Positions 25,374 to 34,543 of a stretch of DNA of 64,000 bases are shown piece by piece. The stretch lies in the NCBI GenBank assembly GCA_016709225.1, contig JADJEE010000001.1, positions 806,001-870,000 of the forward strand, written 5' to 3'. The position numbers and the translations under genes are program-made. The notes under the pieces were generated by a model. The model was not told the origin of the DNA. It saw nothing but the letters and a program-made list of their open reading frames with translations, and made no database searches. The DNA comes from Deltaproteobacteria bacterium (GTDB lineage Bacteria > Myxococcota_A > Polyangia > Nannocystales > Nannocystaceae). Position 1 is the stretch's first letter; each line of letters opens with the position of its first letter.

Positions 25374-26038
25374 CCCACGCCGTCCTCGCCCAGCACCAGC
25401 GCGCGCGCGCGCTCGAGCCGTGCGGCCCGTGTGCCGTCGATGTTGCCGGTGCGCGCTGCGACCCGCAGGTCGCCCGGGCGCAGGCTCGCGTCGCCGCGCA
25501 CGACCGCCGCCGGCCAGCGGTTGCGCGCCCAAGCGGCGACCGACTCGTGCAGGGCGGGCTCGACCGTGATGGTCGCGCGCTCGTGGGGGTCGAGCTCGAC
25601 CAGGGCCTGCTCGAGCAGCGGCTCGAGATCGGGCAGACCGCCGACCAACTCACGCTGCAGTACGGCCTCGGCGATCGCGATCGCGACCGTGGCGAGTTCG
25701 TGACGCCAGTGCTCGAGCGCAGCCGGCCGAAGATCGGCGATCGCGTCGAGGCTGCGCTGTGCGAGCTCGGCGAACTCGGCCCGCATGGCCTCGAGCTCAC
25801 CCGCGATCTCGGCGGCCGCGTCGGCACGGCCCGCAGCCGCAGCCGCCTCGCGCAGCGCCTGCAGCTCGGCCTCGCTCGGCCCCGCCGCCGGCTGGGTCGC
25901 CGCCGGCGCGGTGTTGGCTGCGACGCCCGCTATGGTCCACGGGATCGCCGGGCTGCGCTCGATGCGAGCGAAGCTCAGCGCGTTGCCGTCGTTGGCGACC
26001 CCCTCGACGCGCGGCGGCTCGTAGCGGGCACGGGTCAT
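25370..26038 (-). CDS. fliH: Flagellar export regulator FliH
   Basis: A 222-residue protein that binds FliI and links it to the C ring. A variable N-terminus precedes an Ala/Glu-rich coiled coil (ELQALREAAAAAGRADAAAE, about 57-100) and a C-terminal V-ATPase E-subunit-like domain (VAIAIAEAVLQRELVGGLPD, then VVRGDASLRPGDLRVAARTG). TGATG overlap with fliG, ATG overlap with fliI. Confidence 0.92.
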   Translation of the reverse strand: MTRARYEPPRVEGVANDGNALSFARIERSPAIPWTIAGVAANTAPAATQPAAGPSEAELQALREAAAAAGRADAAAEIAGELEAMRAEFAELAQRSLDAIADLRPAALEHWRHELATVAIAIAEAVLQRELVGGLPDLEPLLEQALVELDPHERATITVEPALHESVAAWARNRWPAAVVRGDASLRPGDLRVAARTGNIDGTRAARLERARALVLGEDGVG

Positions 26039-27036
26039 CAGACCATCTCCTCACCGCCGGCGCCGGCGATGGTGATCTTGCCGTCGCGCTGCAGACCGAG
26101 CGCGATCTCGACGACCGCGCCCTGGGCCTCCTCGACCACCGACAGCTTGACCGGGCCCATGCTGTCGAGATCGTCCATCAGCATCTCGGCGGCGCGGCGA
26201 CTCATGGCGCCGAGGATGTGCGAGCGCAGCTCCGGCGAGGCGGTCTTGAGCGCCGCGCGCAGCTGCTCGGTCGAGACCTCCTTCAGCACGTTCTGCATGT
26301 CGCGGCTCTCGACCTTGAGCAGGTCCTCGAAGGTGAACATCGCGCGCTTGATGGCACCCGCGAGCTCCTCATCGGTGTCGTCGATCGAGGCGATGAGCTT
26401 CTCGCCGATCTGGCCCTTGAGCCGCGAGACCAGGTCGGCCGCGCGCTTCATGCCGTCGACGGTCGCGACCTTGGCCTCGCTCACGAGCGCGAGCTCGTCG
26501 CGGAGCGCTCGCTCGGCCTCCTGGATGGTGGTGTGGGGGATCGACTCGAGGCTGGCCATGCGGCGCACGACGTCGACCTGGGTGTCCGCGGGCAGGTGTC
26601 CCAGCACCGCGGCGGCCTTGTCGACGTCGACGTGGGCCAGCAGCGCCGCGAGCGATTGCGTGTGCTCCTTCGCGAGCAGGCTCGCGAGCGTCTCGGGATC
26701 GATGCGGTTGAGCAGGCGCAGGGGCGCCGGCGCCTCGATCTCCTTGGCGAGCAGATCGTCGGCCTTCTCCTGGCCGAGCACGCGGCTGGCGATGCGACGC
26801 ATGCGGCGGGCACCGGCCGACAGCGCGATGGCGTTGCCGCGGTGCTCGGCGTCGAAGGAGGCGAAGACCATGTCGGCCTGGCTGCGCGAGACCGGCTGCA
26901 TCGACTCGATGCACTCGGAGAGCTGCCGCACGTTCGACTCGTCGAGGTAGTGCAGCACCGCCGCGGCTTGGTCCTCGCCGAGGCTCAGCAGCAGCACCAC
27001 GCTCTTCTCGGTTCCGGTCAGGGCTCGTTCGACCAC
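26038..27036 (-). CDS. fliG: Flagellar motor switch protein FliG
   Basis: A 332-residue C-ring protein on which the stators act. Start chosen at the GTG of VVERALTGTEKSVVLLLSLG, with GGAG eight bases upstream; the frame is open further upstream but that overlaps fliF in another frame. Domains: N-terminal FliF-binding (DQAAAVLHYLDESNVRQLSE), middle ARM (LAHVDVDKAAAVLGHLPADT) and C-terminal torque domain (MFTFEDLLKVESRDMQNVLK, LGAMSRRAAEMLMDDLDSMG, GEEMV end). The charged torque helix residues appear present. Confidence 0.96.
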   Translation of the reverse strand: MVERALTGTEKSVVLLLSLGEDQAAAVLHYLDESNVRQLSECIESMQPVSRSQADMVFASFDAEHRGNAIALSAGARRMRRIASRVLGQEKADDLLAKEIEAPAPLRLLNRIDPETLASLLAKEHTQSLAALLAHVDVDKAAAVLGHLPADTQVDVVRRMASLESIPHTTIQEAERALRDELALVSEAKVATVDGMKRAADLVSRLKGQIGEKLIASIDDTDEELAGAIKRAMFTFEDLLKVESRDMQNVLKEVSTEQLRAALKTASPELRSHILGAMSRRAAEMLMDDLDSMGPVKLSVVEEAQGAVVEIALGLQRDGKITIAGAGGEEMV

Positions 27037-27056
27037 GTGAGGATCTCCGGCGGACG

Positions 27057-28655
27057 TCAGGCGGGTTGATCGGCGCGCAGCCAGGCGCGGATGATGTCGG
27101 CGGTGCGCTCGGGATCGCCGGCGGCGAGCTCGAGCGCGCGCTCGCGGGGGCCGTCGCTGGTGCCCTCGGGGAGTGCGGCCTGGGCTGCACCCGGTGGCAG
27201 CGCCGCGCCGCCGGCCTCGGCGCGCACCAGCGCGGCCTCGGCCTCGCTCACGCGCGCGGGCAGCTGCAGCACCTCGTTGGGCACCACGCGCGGGGTCTTG
27301 CGTCGGCGCAGGAACAGCACCGCCGCAGCCACCAGCGCCAGCGCGCCGCCGCCGATCGCGGCCCACGTCACCGGCGTGATCGGCTCCGGGGCCGCGGTGC
27401 CGCCGGTCGCGGCGCGGTCGCGGAACTGCACGCTGGCGAGCTTGACCCGATCGCCGCGCGCGGCGTTGAAGCCCATCGCGTTCTCGACCACTGCCTGCAG
27501 CTCGGCGAGCTCCGCGTCGGTGCGCGCCGTGTACACCGGCTCGCTGCCGTCCTCGGGCGTGGTGTACACGCCGTCGACCAGCACCGCGACGGTGAGGCGC
27601 TTGAGCGTCGAGTGGGCGCCGACGGTGTGCACGACGGTGCGGTTGAGCTCGAAGTTGCGGGCCCGCGAGCTGTGGGTCGTGGCCTCGGCGTCGCTCGACG
27701 TCGCGGGGCCGGGGCCGCCGACGGCGTTGGCCTGCGCACCGGCGACGCCAGCCGCCTGGGCGCCCGCGCTGCGATCGACCGACTCCTGCACGGACTCGGT
27801 GCGCAGCGCCGGCTGCTCGGGATCGAAGGTCTCTTCGGTGGTGTCGGTGTGTGAGAAGTCGAGTTCGGCCGCGACCGTCACCTCGACCCCGCCGGCGCCC
27901 ACGGTGCGCTCGAGCAGTCGCATGATGCGTCGCTCGAGGTCGCGCTCGAGATCGATCTCGTGGTCGAGCGCGGCCTCGCTGGCCGCGTCGGCGCCGGCCT
28001 TGCTGAGCAGCGCACCATCGGTGGTGACCACCGTGACGTCGCTGGCCTCGAGGCCTTCGACCGCGGCCGCGACCAGGTGTCGGATCGCGCCGACCTGCCG
28101 GTCGCCGAGCTCACGGCCGGCGCGCAGCTCGACCGTCACCGACGCGGTCGCGGGGGCGCGCTCCTGCTCGAAGACCACGCGGTCGGGCTGGGTGATGTGC
28201 ACCCGGACGCTGGCGATGGGGTCGAGCGCCGCAATGGTGCGCTCGAGCTCGCCCTGCAGCGCGCGGCGGTAGTTGACCTTCTGGGCGAACTCGGTGACGC
28301 CGAAGCTCTGGTTGGCGAAGAACTCGAAGCCGATGTTGCCGGACTTGGGCAGGTCCTGCTCGGCCAGCATGAGGCGCGCACGGTCGACGTCGGTGCTGGC
28401 GACCTCGATCATCGTGCCGCCGGCGTCGAGCGAGTAGGGCACCTTCGCGGCGTCGAGCGCGGCCACGACCGCGGCGGCGTCCTTGGGATCGAGCCCGGAG
28501 AACAACACGCGCTTGGGCGCGCCGCCGGTGATCGCGACGATCCCCGCGGCCACCAGCCCGAGCACGACGACTGCCATCAGGCCCGCACGCGCGCGGCCGC
28601 CGAGCTTGCCCCACAGCTCGCGGATCTGGCTCAGTGCCTTGGTCAGCGGCTCCAT
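27057..28655 (-). CDS. fliF: Flagellar MS-ring protein FliF
   Basis: A 532-residue inner-membrane protein that nucleates the basal body. First membrane helix about residues 25-45 (GLMAVVVLGLVAAGIVAITG). Ring-building motifs YSLDAGGTMIEVASTDVDRA, FEFFANQSFGVTEFAQKVNY and RALQGELERTIAALDPIASV follow. Second helix about 437-460 (WAAIGGGALALVAAAVLFLR), then a short cytoplasmic tail that binds FliG. Length normal. Lies nine bases after fliE. Confidence 0.97.
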   Translation of the reverse strand: MEPLTKALSQIRELWGKLGGRARAGLMAVVVLGLVAAGIVAITGGAPKRVLFSGLDPKDAAAVVAALDAAKVPYSLDAGGTMIEVASTDVDRARLMLAEQDLPKSGNIGFEFFANQSFGVTEFAQKVNYRRALQGELERTIAALDPIASVRVHITQPDRVVFEQERAPATASVTVELRAGRELGDRQVGAIRHLVAAAVEGLEASDVTVVTTDGALLSKAGADAASEAALDHEIDLERDLERRIMRLLERTVGAGGVEVTVAAELDFSHTDTTEETFDPEQPALRTESVQESVDRSAGAQAAGVAGAQANAVGGPGPATSSDAEATTHSSRARNFELNRTVVHTVGAHSTLKRLTVAVLVDGVYTTPEDGSEPVYTARTDAELAELQAVVENAMGFNAARGDRVKLASVQFRDRAATGGTAAPEPITPVTWAAIGGGALALVAAAVLFLRRRKTPRVVPNEVLQLPARVSEAEAALVRAEAGGAALPPGAAQAALPEGTSDGPRERALELAAGDPERTADIIRAWLRADQPA

Positions 28656-28664
28656 GACGCGCGA

Positions 28665-28955
28665 TTAGCCCCCGGTCGACTGCATGATCTGTTGATAGGC
28701 GTCGAGCACCTTGTTGCGCACCGACACCGCGACCTTGAGCACCAGGTCGGCCTTCTCCATCGACACCATCGCTTCATGGATGTCGACCTCGCCGGTGACC
28801 AGGCCGTCGGCGGTGCGATCGGCATCGCTGGCCGATTGCTCGACATCGGCGATCGCCGCGCGCAGGCGGGTGGCGAAGTCGATGCCGTCGCCGCCCTGGG
28901 CCTCGCGCTCGGGTGGCAGGACGCCGAGATCGGATCCGAGTCCGGCGATCTTCAT
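28665..28955 (-). CDS. fliE: Flagellar MS ring-rod junction protein FliE
   Basis: A 96-residue protein that joins the MS ring to the rod. The family core DFATRLRAAIADVEQSASDA, TGEVDIHEAMVSMEKADLVL and KVAVSVRNKVLDAYQQIMQS is clear. ATG overlaps the flgC stop. Order flgB-flgC-fliE-fliF is standard. Confidence 0.96.
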   Translation of the reverse strand: MKIAGLGSDLGVLPPEREAQGGDGIDFATRLRAAIADVEQSASDADRTADGLVTGEVDIHEAMVSMEKADLVLKVAVSVRNKVLDAYQQIMQSTGG

Positions 28956-29389
28956 CGGCCGATCCTCAGCGCCTGGTCGGCCATCGAGCGTACGGTCTGC
29001 AGCACCGTGGTGCCGGCCTCGTAGGCTCGCGCGGCGCCCATGAGGTTGACCATCTCGGAGATGGGATTGACGTTTGGCATCGCGACGTAGCCGGCAGCGT
29101 CGGCGTCGGGATGGCCGGGGTCGTAGACCAGCATCGGCTCGTCGTTGCTCTCGACGATGTCGCGCACGCGCACGCCCATCGCGTCCTCTTCGCCCATCGC
29201 GCTGGCGAAGGCGTCGCCGAAGTCGTTGCGGGTGGTCGCCTCGAGCACCACGTCGCGGCGCCGGTACGGTGTGCCGTCCTCGCTGCGGGTGGTCGACTTG
29301 TTGGCGAGGTTCATCGCCGCGACGTTCATGCGGGTGCGCTGCGCGGACATGCCGGCAGCGGTGAGGTCCATGGTCTTGAACAGCGTCAT
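28952..29389 (-). CDS. flgC: Flagellar proximal rod protein FlgC
   Basis: A 145-residue rod protein. N-terminus DLTAAGMSAQRTRMNVAAMN followed by LANKSTTRSEDGTPYRRRDV is the FlgC pattern. The C-terminus VNPISEMVNLMGAARAYEAG and TTVLQTVRSMADQALRIGR is highly conserved in the family. Twelve bases after flgB. Confidence 0.97.
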   Translation of the reverse strand: MTLFKTMDLTAAGMSAQRTRMNVAAMNLANKSTTRSEDGTPYRRRDVVLEATTRNDFGDAFASAMGEEDAMGVRVRDIVESNDEPMLVYDPGHPDADAAGYVAMPNVNPISEMVNLMGAARAYEAGTTVLQTVRSMADQALRIGR

Positions 29390-29400
29390 TGCGGTTCCTT

Positions 29401-29793
29401 TCAGCCGCGCCCGTCGGTGGCGGCGTAGCGCAGCAGCCCGATGCGCCGCGACAGCACCTCGGCGAGCGAGCGGTAGCGCAGGGTGTTGTCGTCGAGGTGC
29501 GCGACCTGGGCCTCGAGCGAGACGGAGTTGCCGTCTTGATCGGGGACCTCGTCGTCGCGCTGGAGCGCGCGGGTCTGGTACTGCAGGCGGCCGTCGACGC
29601 CCTCCGGGGTCACCGTGCGGTCGAAGCGCTCGCTCAGCTCGAGGTCCTTGGCGCGGTAGCCCGGCGTGTCGAGGTTCGCGAGGTTGCCCGCGAGCACGCG
29701 GTTGCGCTGGGTCAGGAAGCGCAGGTGCTCCGACAGGCGGTCGAGGCCGGGCAGCGTGGTGCGGCCGATGGCGATGTCGCGTCGCTCGCTCAT
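29401..29793 (-). CDS. flgB: Flagellar proximal rod protein FlgB
   Basis: A 130-residue rod protein. The core HLRFLTQRNRVLAGNLANLD then TPGYRAKDLELSERF matches FlgB, and the C-terminal helix includes NTLRYRSLAEVLSRRIGLLR. ATG overlaps the stop of the upstream TPR gene, tying that unknown gene to the rod operon. Confidence 0.95.
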   Translation of the reverse strand: MSERRDIAIGRTTLPGLDRLSEHLRFLTQRNRVLAGNLANLDTPGYRAKDLELSERFDRTVTPEGVDGRLQYQTRALQRDDEVPDQDGNSVSLEAQVAHLDDNTLRYRSLAEVLSRRIGLLRYAATDGRG

Positions 29794-31658
29794 GGCGCCT
29801 CCTGCAGGCCGATGACGGCGATCAGCGCGGCCGCGGCGTCGTCGAGGCGGACCTCGTGCATGCGGGCCTTGGCCAGCGACGACCAGCGCGTACCGTGGCC
29901 GGCGACGTCGGCGAAGATCCGCATGGCGTCGGCGCGGTGGCGCTCACCCAGCTCGGCGACGCCGAGGTGGTAGGCGAGGCGATCGCGCTCGACGGGATCG
30001 CGGCTGCGCGCCGCGAGCTCCCGCAGCAGCGGCTCGGCCTCGGCGTGTCGACCCGCCCGCACCAGCGCGACCGCCAACGCGTGGCGGTGGCGCGAGGCCG
30101 TCACGGGGTCGGCCGAGATCGCTGGGGCCCCGGTCTCGACGTGCTGCGGATCGCTGCGCATCGCCGACAACACGTGCACGATCTGAGCCGGAGTTCCCCA
30201 CGCGAGCACGAGCTCGATGTCGATGGCATCGATGGCGCGGGGCAGCGCCGCACCACTGGCGTGCTTTCGGTACCGCGCCAGCAAGGAGCGGCCCGCCGCG
30301 AGCCCATGTCGCTCGGCGTGGGCGATCGCGATCGCGGCGATCGTGCCCGGCAGGCTCGGCACGTCGGGGTGGGCCGCGACGTCGAACTCGACCGCCTCGT
30401 TGGCGCGGTCGAGGTCGTCGAGCATGCGGTAGGCGTGGGCGAGGCGCGCGACGATGTCGGCCTCGGCGTTGGCGGTGGGGTGCTCGCGCAGCCGTTGCTT
30501 GAGCAGGGGCAGCGCGACGTCGAACAGCCCCAGGCGCTCGTGCGCGGCCGCGACGGCGTCGACGACCGCATCGCCGGCGACCAGCTGGCCGACGCGCTCG
30601 GACCACGCAGCCCAGTGGATCGCGCTGGTGCGCGGGTCACCGCGCAGCATCGGCGCCGCCATCGTCAGCTCGACGAGCTGCTGCCGCATCGACTCGGCCG
30701 GGCCTTGCCACGCCGGCGGAAGCTCTGCCGGCGTCGGCATGCGACCGAACGCGCCCGGGATGTCGCCGAGCTCGTGCAGCACCATGGTCGCGCGCAGTCG
30801 AGCGAAGGCGTCGAACTCGGTGCCGTCGACGGCCGCCTGGGCGACGTCGACCTGTGTGCGGCTGGGCTCGCCCTCGCCGGTGATGGCCTCGAGCTGCAGC
30901 ACGTCGAGCCGCGCCAGCGCGGCGCCGACCGAGCGCGGGTGGGTCCGTGCAACCCCGCGCAGCCGCGCCATCGCCTCGTTGACGTGGCCGCTGGTGATGA
31001 ACAGCTCGGCCACGCGCAGCGCCGCGAGGTCGGCCAGCGCCGGCACCTCGGTGAGCCGCTCCCAGCGGATCATCGCCTGCGAGAGGTCACCCGCCGCCGT
31101 CACGCGCTCGGCCTCCTGCCACACCTCGAGCTCGGCGCCGAGCGCCGCGGGCTCGGGCAGCGGCCGACGCAGTGCGTCTGCGAGCTCGCGCAGGCGGGTC
31201 TCCTCCGAGGCGAGCCCGAAGGCGATCGTCAGCTTGCCGTCGTGGGGGCCATGGGCGAAGCGCACCACGCCGCTGGCGTGCACGACTCGCAGCCGCGCGC
31301 GCTCGCCCTCGTGATCGAGGGTGCCGACGAATGCCGGGTCGAGCGTGAAGGCGGCCTCGCGCAGGGTCGCACCCGAGGTCGCGGCCAGCAGCTCGAAGCC
31401 GACATCGCCCGGCAGGCGGCGCAGCTCCCACTGGGCGATCGCCGCCAGCGGCAGCTCGAGGAGGAACTGACGCTGGACGCCGAACACCGTGGGGGCAGCG
31501 GCGGCGGGGGCCGTCCGCGCACGGCGGTGTCGACGAACGGTGGGCTTGTCGTTCCCGCCGCGACCACCCGCGGCGGCCGGCGCAGCGCCGGCGGACGACG
31601 GCAACGACAGCTCGCTGGCCAGCCACAGCAGCGAAGCGATGAGGGCTCGCGGGCGCAC
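29790..31658 (-). CDS. Exported TPR-type protein of unknown function heading the flagellar operon
   Basis: A 622-residue protein that I cannot assign to a named flagellar family. It begins with a signal-like segment (ALIASLLWLASELSLPSSAG), then a basic linker. The rest is mostly helical Ala/Leu/Arg-rich TPR-like repeats (AALRVAELFITSGHVNEAMA; DIVARLAHAYRMLDDLDRAN; ALVRAGRHAEAEPLLRELAA). GTG start. A sigma-54-type promoter places its +1 about five bases before this GTG, so translation may be leaderless. Its stop overlaps flgB, so it is expressed with the earliest structural genes. An envelope scaffold or assembly factor for the basal body is a reasonable guess but not shown. Confidence 0.75.
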   Translation of the reverse strand: MRPRALIASLLWLASELSLPSSAGAAPAAAGGRGGNDKPTVRRHRRARTAPAAAAPTVFGVQRQFLLELPLAAIAQWELRRLPGDVGFELLAATSGATLREAAFTLDPAFVGTLDHEGERARLRVVHASGVVRFAHGPHDGKLTIAFGLASEETRLRELADALRRPLPEPAALGAELEVWQEAERVTAAGDLSQAMIRWERLTEVPALADLAALRVAELFITSGHVNEAMARLRGVARTHPRSVGAALARLDVLQLEAITGEGEPSRTQVDVAQAAVDGTEFDAFARLRATMVLHELGDIPGAFGRMPTPAELPPAWQGPAESMRQQLVELTMAAPMLRGDPRTSAIHWAAWSERVGQLVAGDAVVDAVAAAHERLGLFDVALPLLKQRLREHPTANAEADIVARLAHAYRMLDDLDRANEAVEFDVAAHPDVPSLPGTIAAIAIAHAERHGLAAGRSLLARYRKHASGAALPRAIDAIDIELVLAWGTPAQIVHVLSAMRSDPQHVETGAPAISADPVTASRHRHALAVALVRAGRHAEAEPLLRELAARSRDPVERDRLAYHLGVAELGERHRADAMRIFADVAGHGTRWSSLAKARMHEVRLDDAAAALIAVIGLQEAP

Positions 31659-31674
31659 GCGGATCGCTGTTCAA

Positions 31675-31689
31675 GCAACCTGCGTGCCG
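31675..31689 (-). promoter_or_regulatory. Sigma-54 (RpoN) promoter for the TPR-flgB flagellar operon
   Basis: On the minus strand CGGCAC-N5-TTGCT matches the -24/-12 consensus TGGCAC-N5-TTGCW, with the invariant GG and GC and exact spacing; only the first T is changed. Predicted +1 near 31663, just before the GTG at 31658. It lies in the 43-base gap downstream of the gene for a sigma-54 activator, which would be its natural regulator. Confidence 0.75.
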
Positions 31690-31701
31690 GCGGCGATGCG
31701 A

Positions 31702-33324
<1,623 letters not shown>

Positions 33325-33332
33325 GGTTCGGT

Positions 33333-33361
33333 ACTATTCGATGGCGGCGCGGGGGGGTCAA
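33333..33361 (-). promoter_or_regulatory. Sigma-70-type promoter of the flagellar activator gene, near-leaderless
   Basis: Minus strand: TTGACC (33361-33356), exactly 17 bases, AATAGT (33338-33333), matching 5/6 and 4/6 of the consensus including the key -11A and -7T. Predicted +1 at about 33326, two bases before the ATG at 33324, and no Shine-Dalgarno is seen. The activator mRNA is therefore probably leaderless. Confidence 0.65.
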
Positions 33362-33473
33362 TGGTCTGACGCCGCCTTTCGAAGGGCCTCTTGTGGGCCG
33401 CAGGTGACCTCGGGCCCCGCCTGATGCAGTGCGCACCGAGGCGTCGCGCTGTCCGTGATCGCGCGCGCCGTCC

Positions 33474-34034
33474 TCAGCCCAGCGCGCCCGAGCTGCCGAC
33501 ATCGATCGGACCGCTCGAGCTGCCGACATCGATCGGACCGCTGGAGCTGCCGACATCGATCGGACCGCCCGAGCTGCCGACATCGGTGCCGCCCGAGCTG
33601 CCCGCGCCCGCATCGGTACCGCTGCTCGGATCGGCGCCGCTGCTCCCGGTGCCGCCATCGCTCGAGCCGGCGTCGCTGCTCGCGGCGTCGCTGCTGGTCG
33701 CCGTGTCGGGCATGGTGCCGCCGGCGCTCACGTCCGCACCCGCGGTCGCGCTGCCGCGTCCGGGGCCACCCGTGCTGGTGCTCGCGTCGGTGCCGGTGTC
33801 GAGCTCCGCTGTCGTCGTCCCGTCGCTGGGCGCCGATCCCGAGGAACCGCCACCGTCCGAGGTCGCGGCGGTGGTGCCGTCGGTGTCGACCGCGACGTCG
33901 GGCTGCACGCACGTCACCGCGACGCACTGCTGGCTGGGCGCGCAGTCCGAGTCGCGCAGGCACTGAGCCGAGCGGCACGCGGGCGCGCTCGTCACCAGCG
34001 CGAGCGAGAAGGCCAGGAGTCCTCGACGTCGCAT
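33474..34034 (-). CDS. Low-complexity Ser/Gly/Thr/Asp-rich lipoprotein with tandem repeats
   Basis: 186 residues. Signal peptide with lipobox SAPAC (Cys near residue 20), then a small Cys-containing segment (QCLRDSDCAPSQQCVAVTCV) that resembles short disulfide motifs seen in myxobacterial exported proteins. More than 120 residues of Ser/Gly/Thr/Asp/Ala-rich sequence follow, ending in a 9-residue repeat (GPIDVGSSS-type). Such stalk-like tails are frequent in Nannocystis-type genomes (recollection, not search). ATG overlaps the previous stop as TGATG. Function unknown; surface-exposed lipoprotein is the best description. Confidence 0.75.
   Translation of the reverse strand: MRRRGLLAFSLALVTSAPACRSAQCLRDSDCAPSQQCVAVTCVQPDVAVDTDGTTAATSDGGGSSGSAPSDGTTTAELDTGTDASTSTGGPGRGSATAGADVSAGGTMPDTATSSDAASSDAGSSDGGTGSSGADPSSGTDAGAGSSGGTDVGSSGGPIDVGSSSGPIDVGSSSGPIDVGSSGALG
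33487..33591 (-). repeat. 27-bp tandem repeat in lipoprotein gene
   Basis: Copies begin at 33487, 33514, 33541 and (shortened, diverged) 33568. The shared core is GAGCTGCCGACATCGATCGG, and the first three copies differ only at two positions near the start of the unit. The repeat is in frame and encodes nine residues, so copy number can change without breaking the frame. Confidence 0.9.
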
Positions 34035-34543
34035 CAGAAGTTCACCCGCATCCCCAGGCTCGCGTTGAATTGGCCGAGCGCCGCGTTGGGCATCAGGTCG
34101 CTGCCCCACACATAGGCCCCGCCGGTGAACTCCGCCAGCAGGCCGACGCGCCGATGCAGTGCGACCATGAGGCCACCGCCGGCCTGCACCCCCAACAGCG
34201 TGTACGGCACCACGAACAGCGGCATCGCGACCACGCCGTAGGCACGGACACGCTTGCCGGGCAGTCGCGCGCGCAGCTTGGGCGCGATGCCGAAGCCGAT
34301 GCGGCCGTCGATCTCGAGCATCAGCGTCGGCGCGAGCTCGAGCCACGGCAGCTGGGGATGCACCAGGCCGACCTCCGCCTGCAGGAAGGTCGGCGATCGG
34401 CGCGCAAAGGTCTTGCCGCCGCTGCCCGCCAAGCTGATGCCGGTGCCCGCCAGCACGCTGGCGCTCACCTCGAGTCGTTCGGCGGTGGCCAGGCCGGGCA
34501 GGGCACCGCCGCACAGCACCGTCGCGAGCATCGTCGCGATCAC
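34034..34543 (-). CDS. Exported outer-membrane-type protein of unknown function
   Basis: 169 residues. The GTG at 34543 has GGAGG five bases before it and overlaps the upstream stop (GTGA), so it is preferred over the long open frame upstream. Signal peptide ends ATA near residue 22. The rest alternates short amphipathic beta strands (LEVSASVLAGTGISLAG, RVGLLAEFTGGAYVWGSD, GQFNASLGMRVNF), with an aromatic C-terminal Phe as in beta-barrel proteins. I do not recognise a family. Second gene of the MinD-like operon. Confidence 0.7.
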   Translation of the reverse strand: MIATMLATVLCGGALPGLATAERLEVSASVLAGTGISLAGSGGKTFARRSPTFLQAEVGLVHPQLPWLELAPTLMLEIDGRIGFGIAPKLRARLPGKRVRAYGVVAMPLFVVPYTLLGVQAGGGLMVALHRRVGLLAEFTGGAYVWGSDLMPNAALGQFNASLGMRVNF

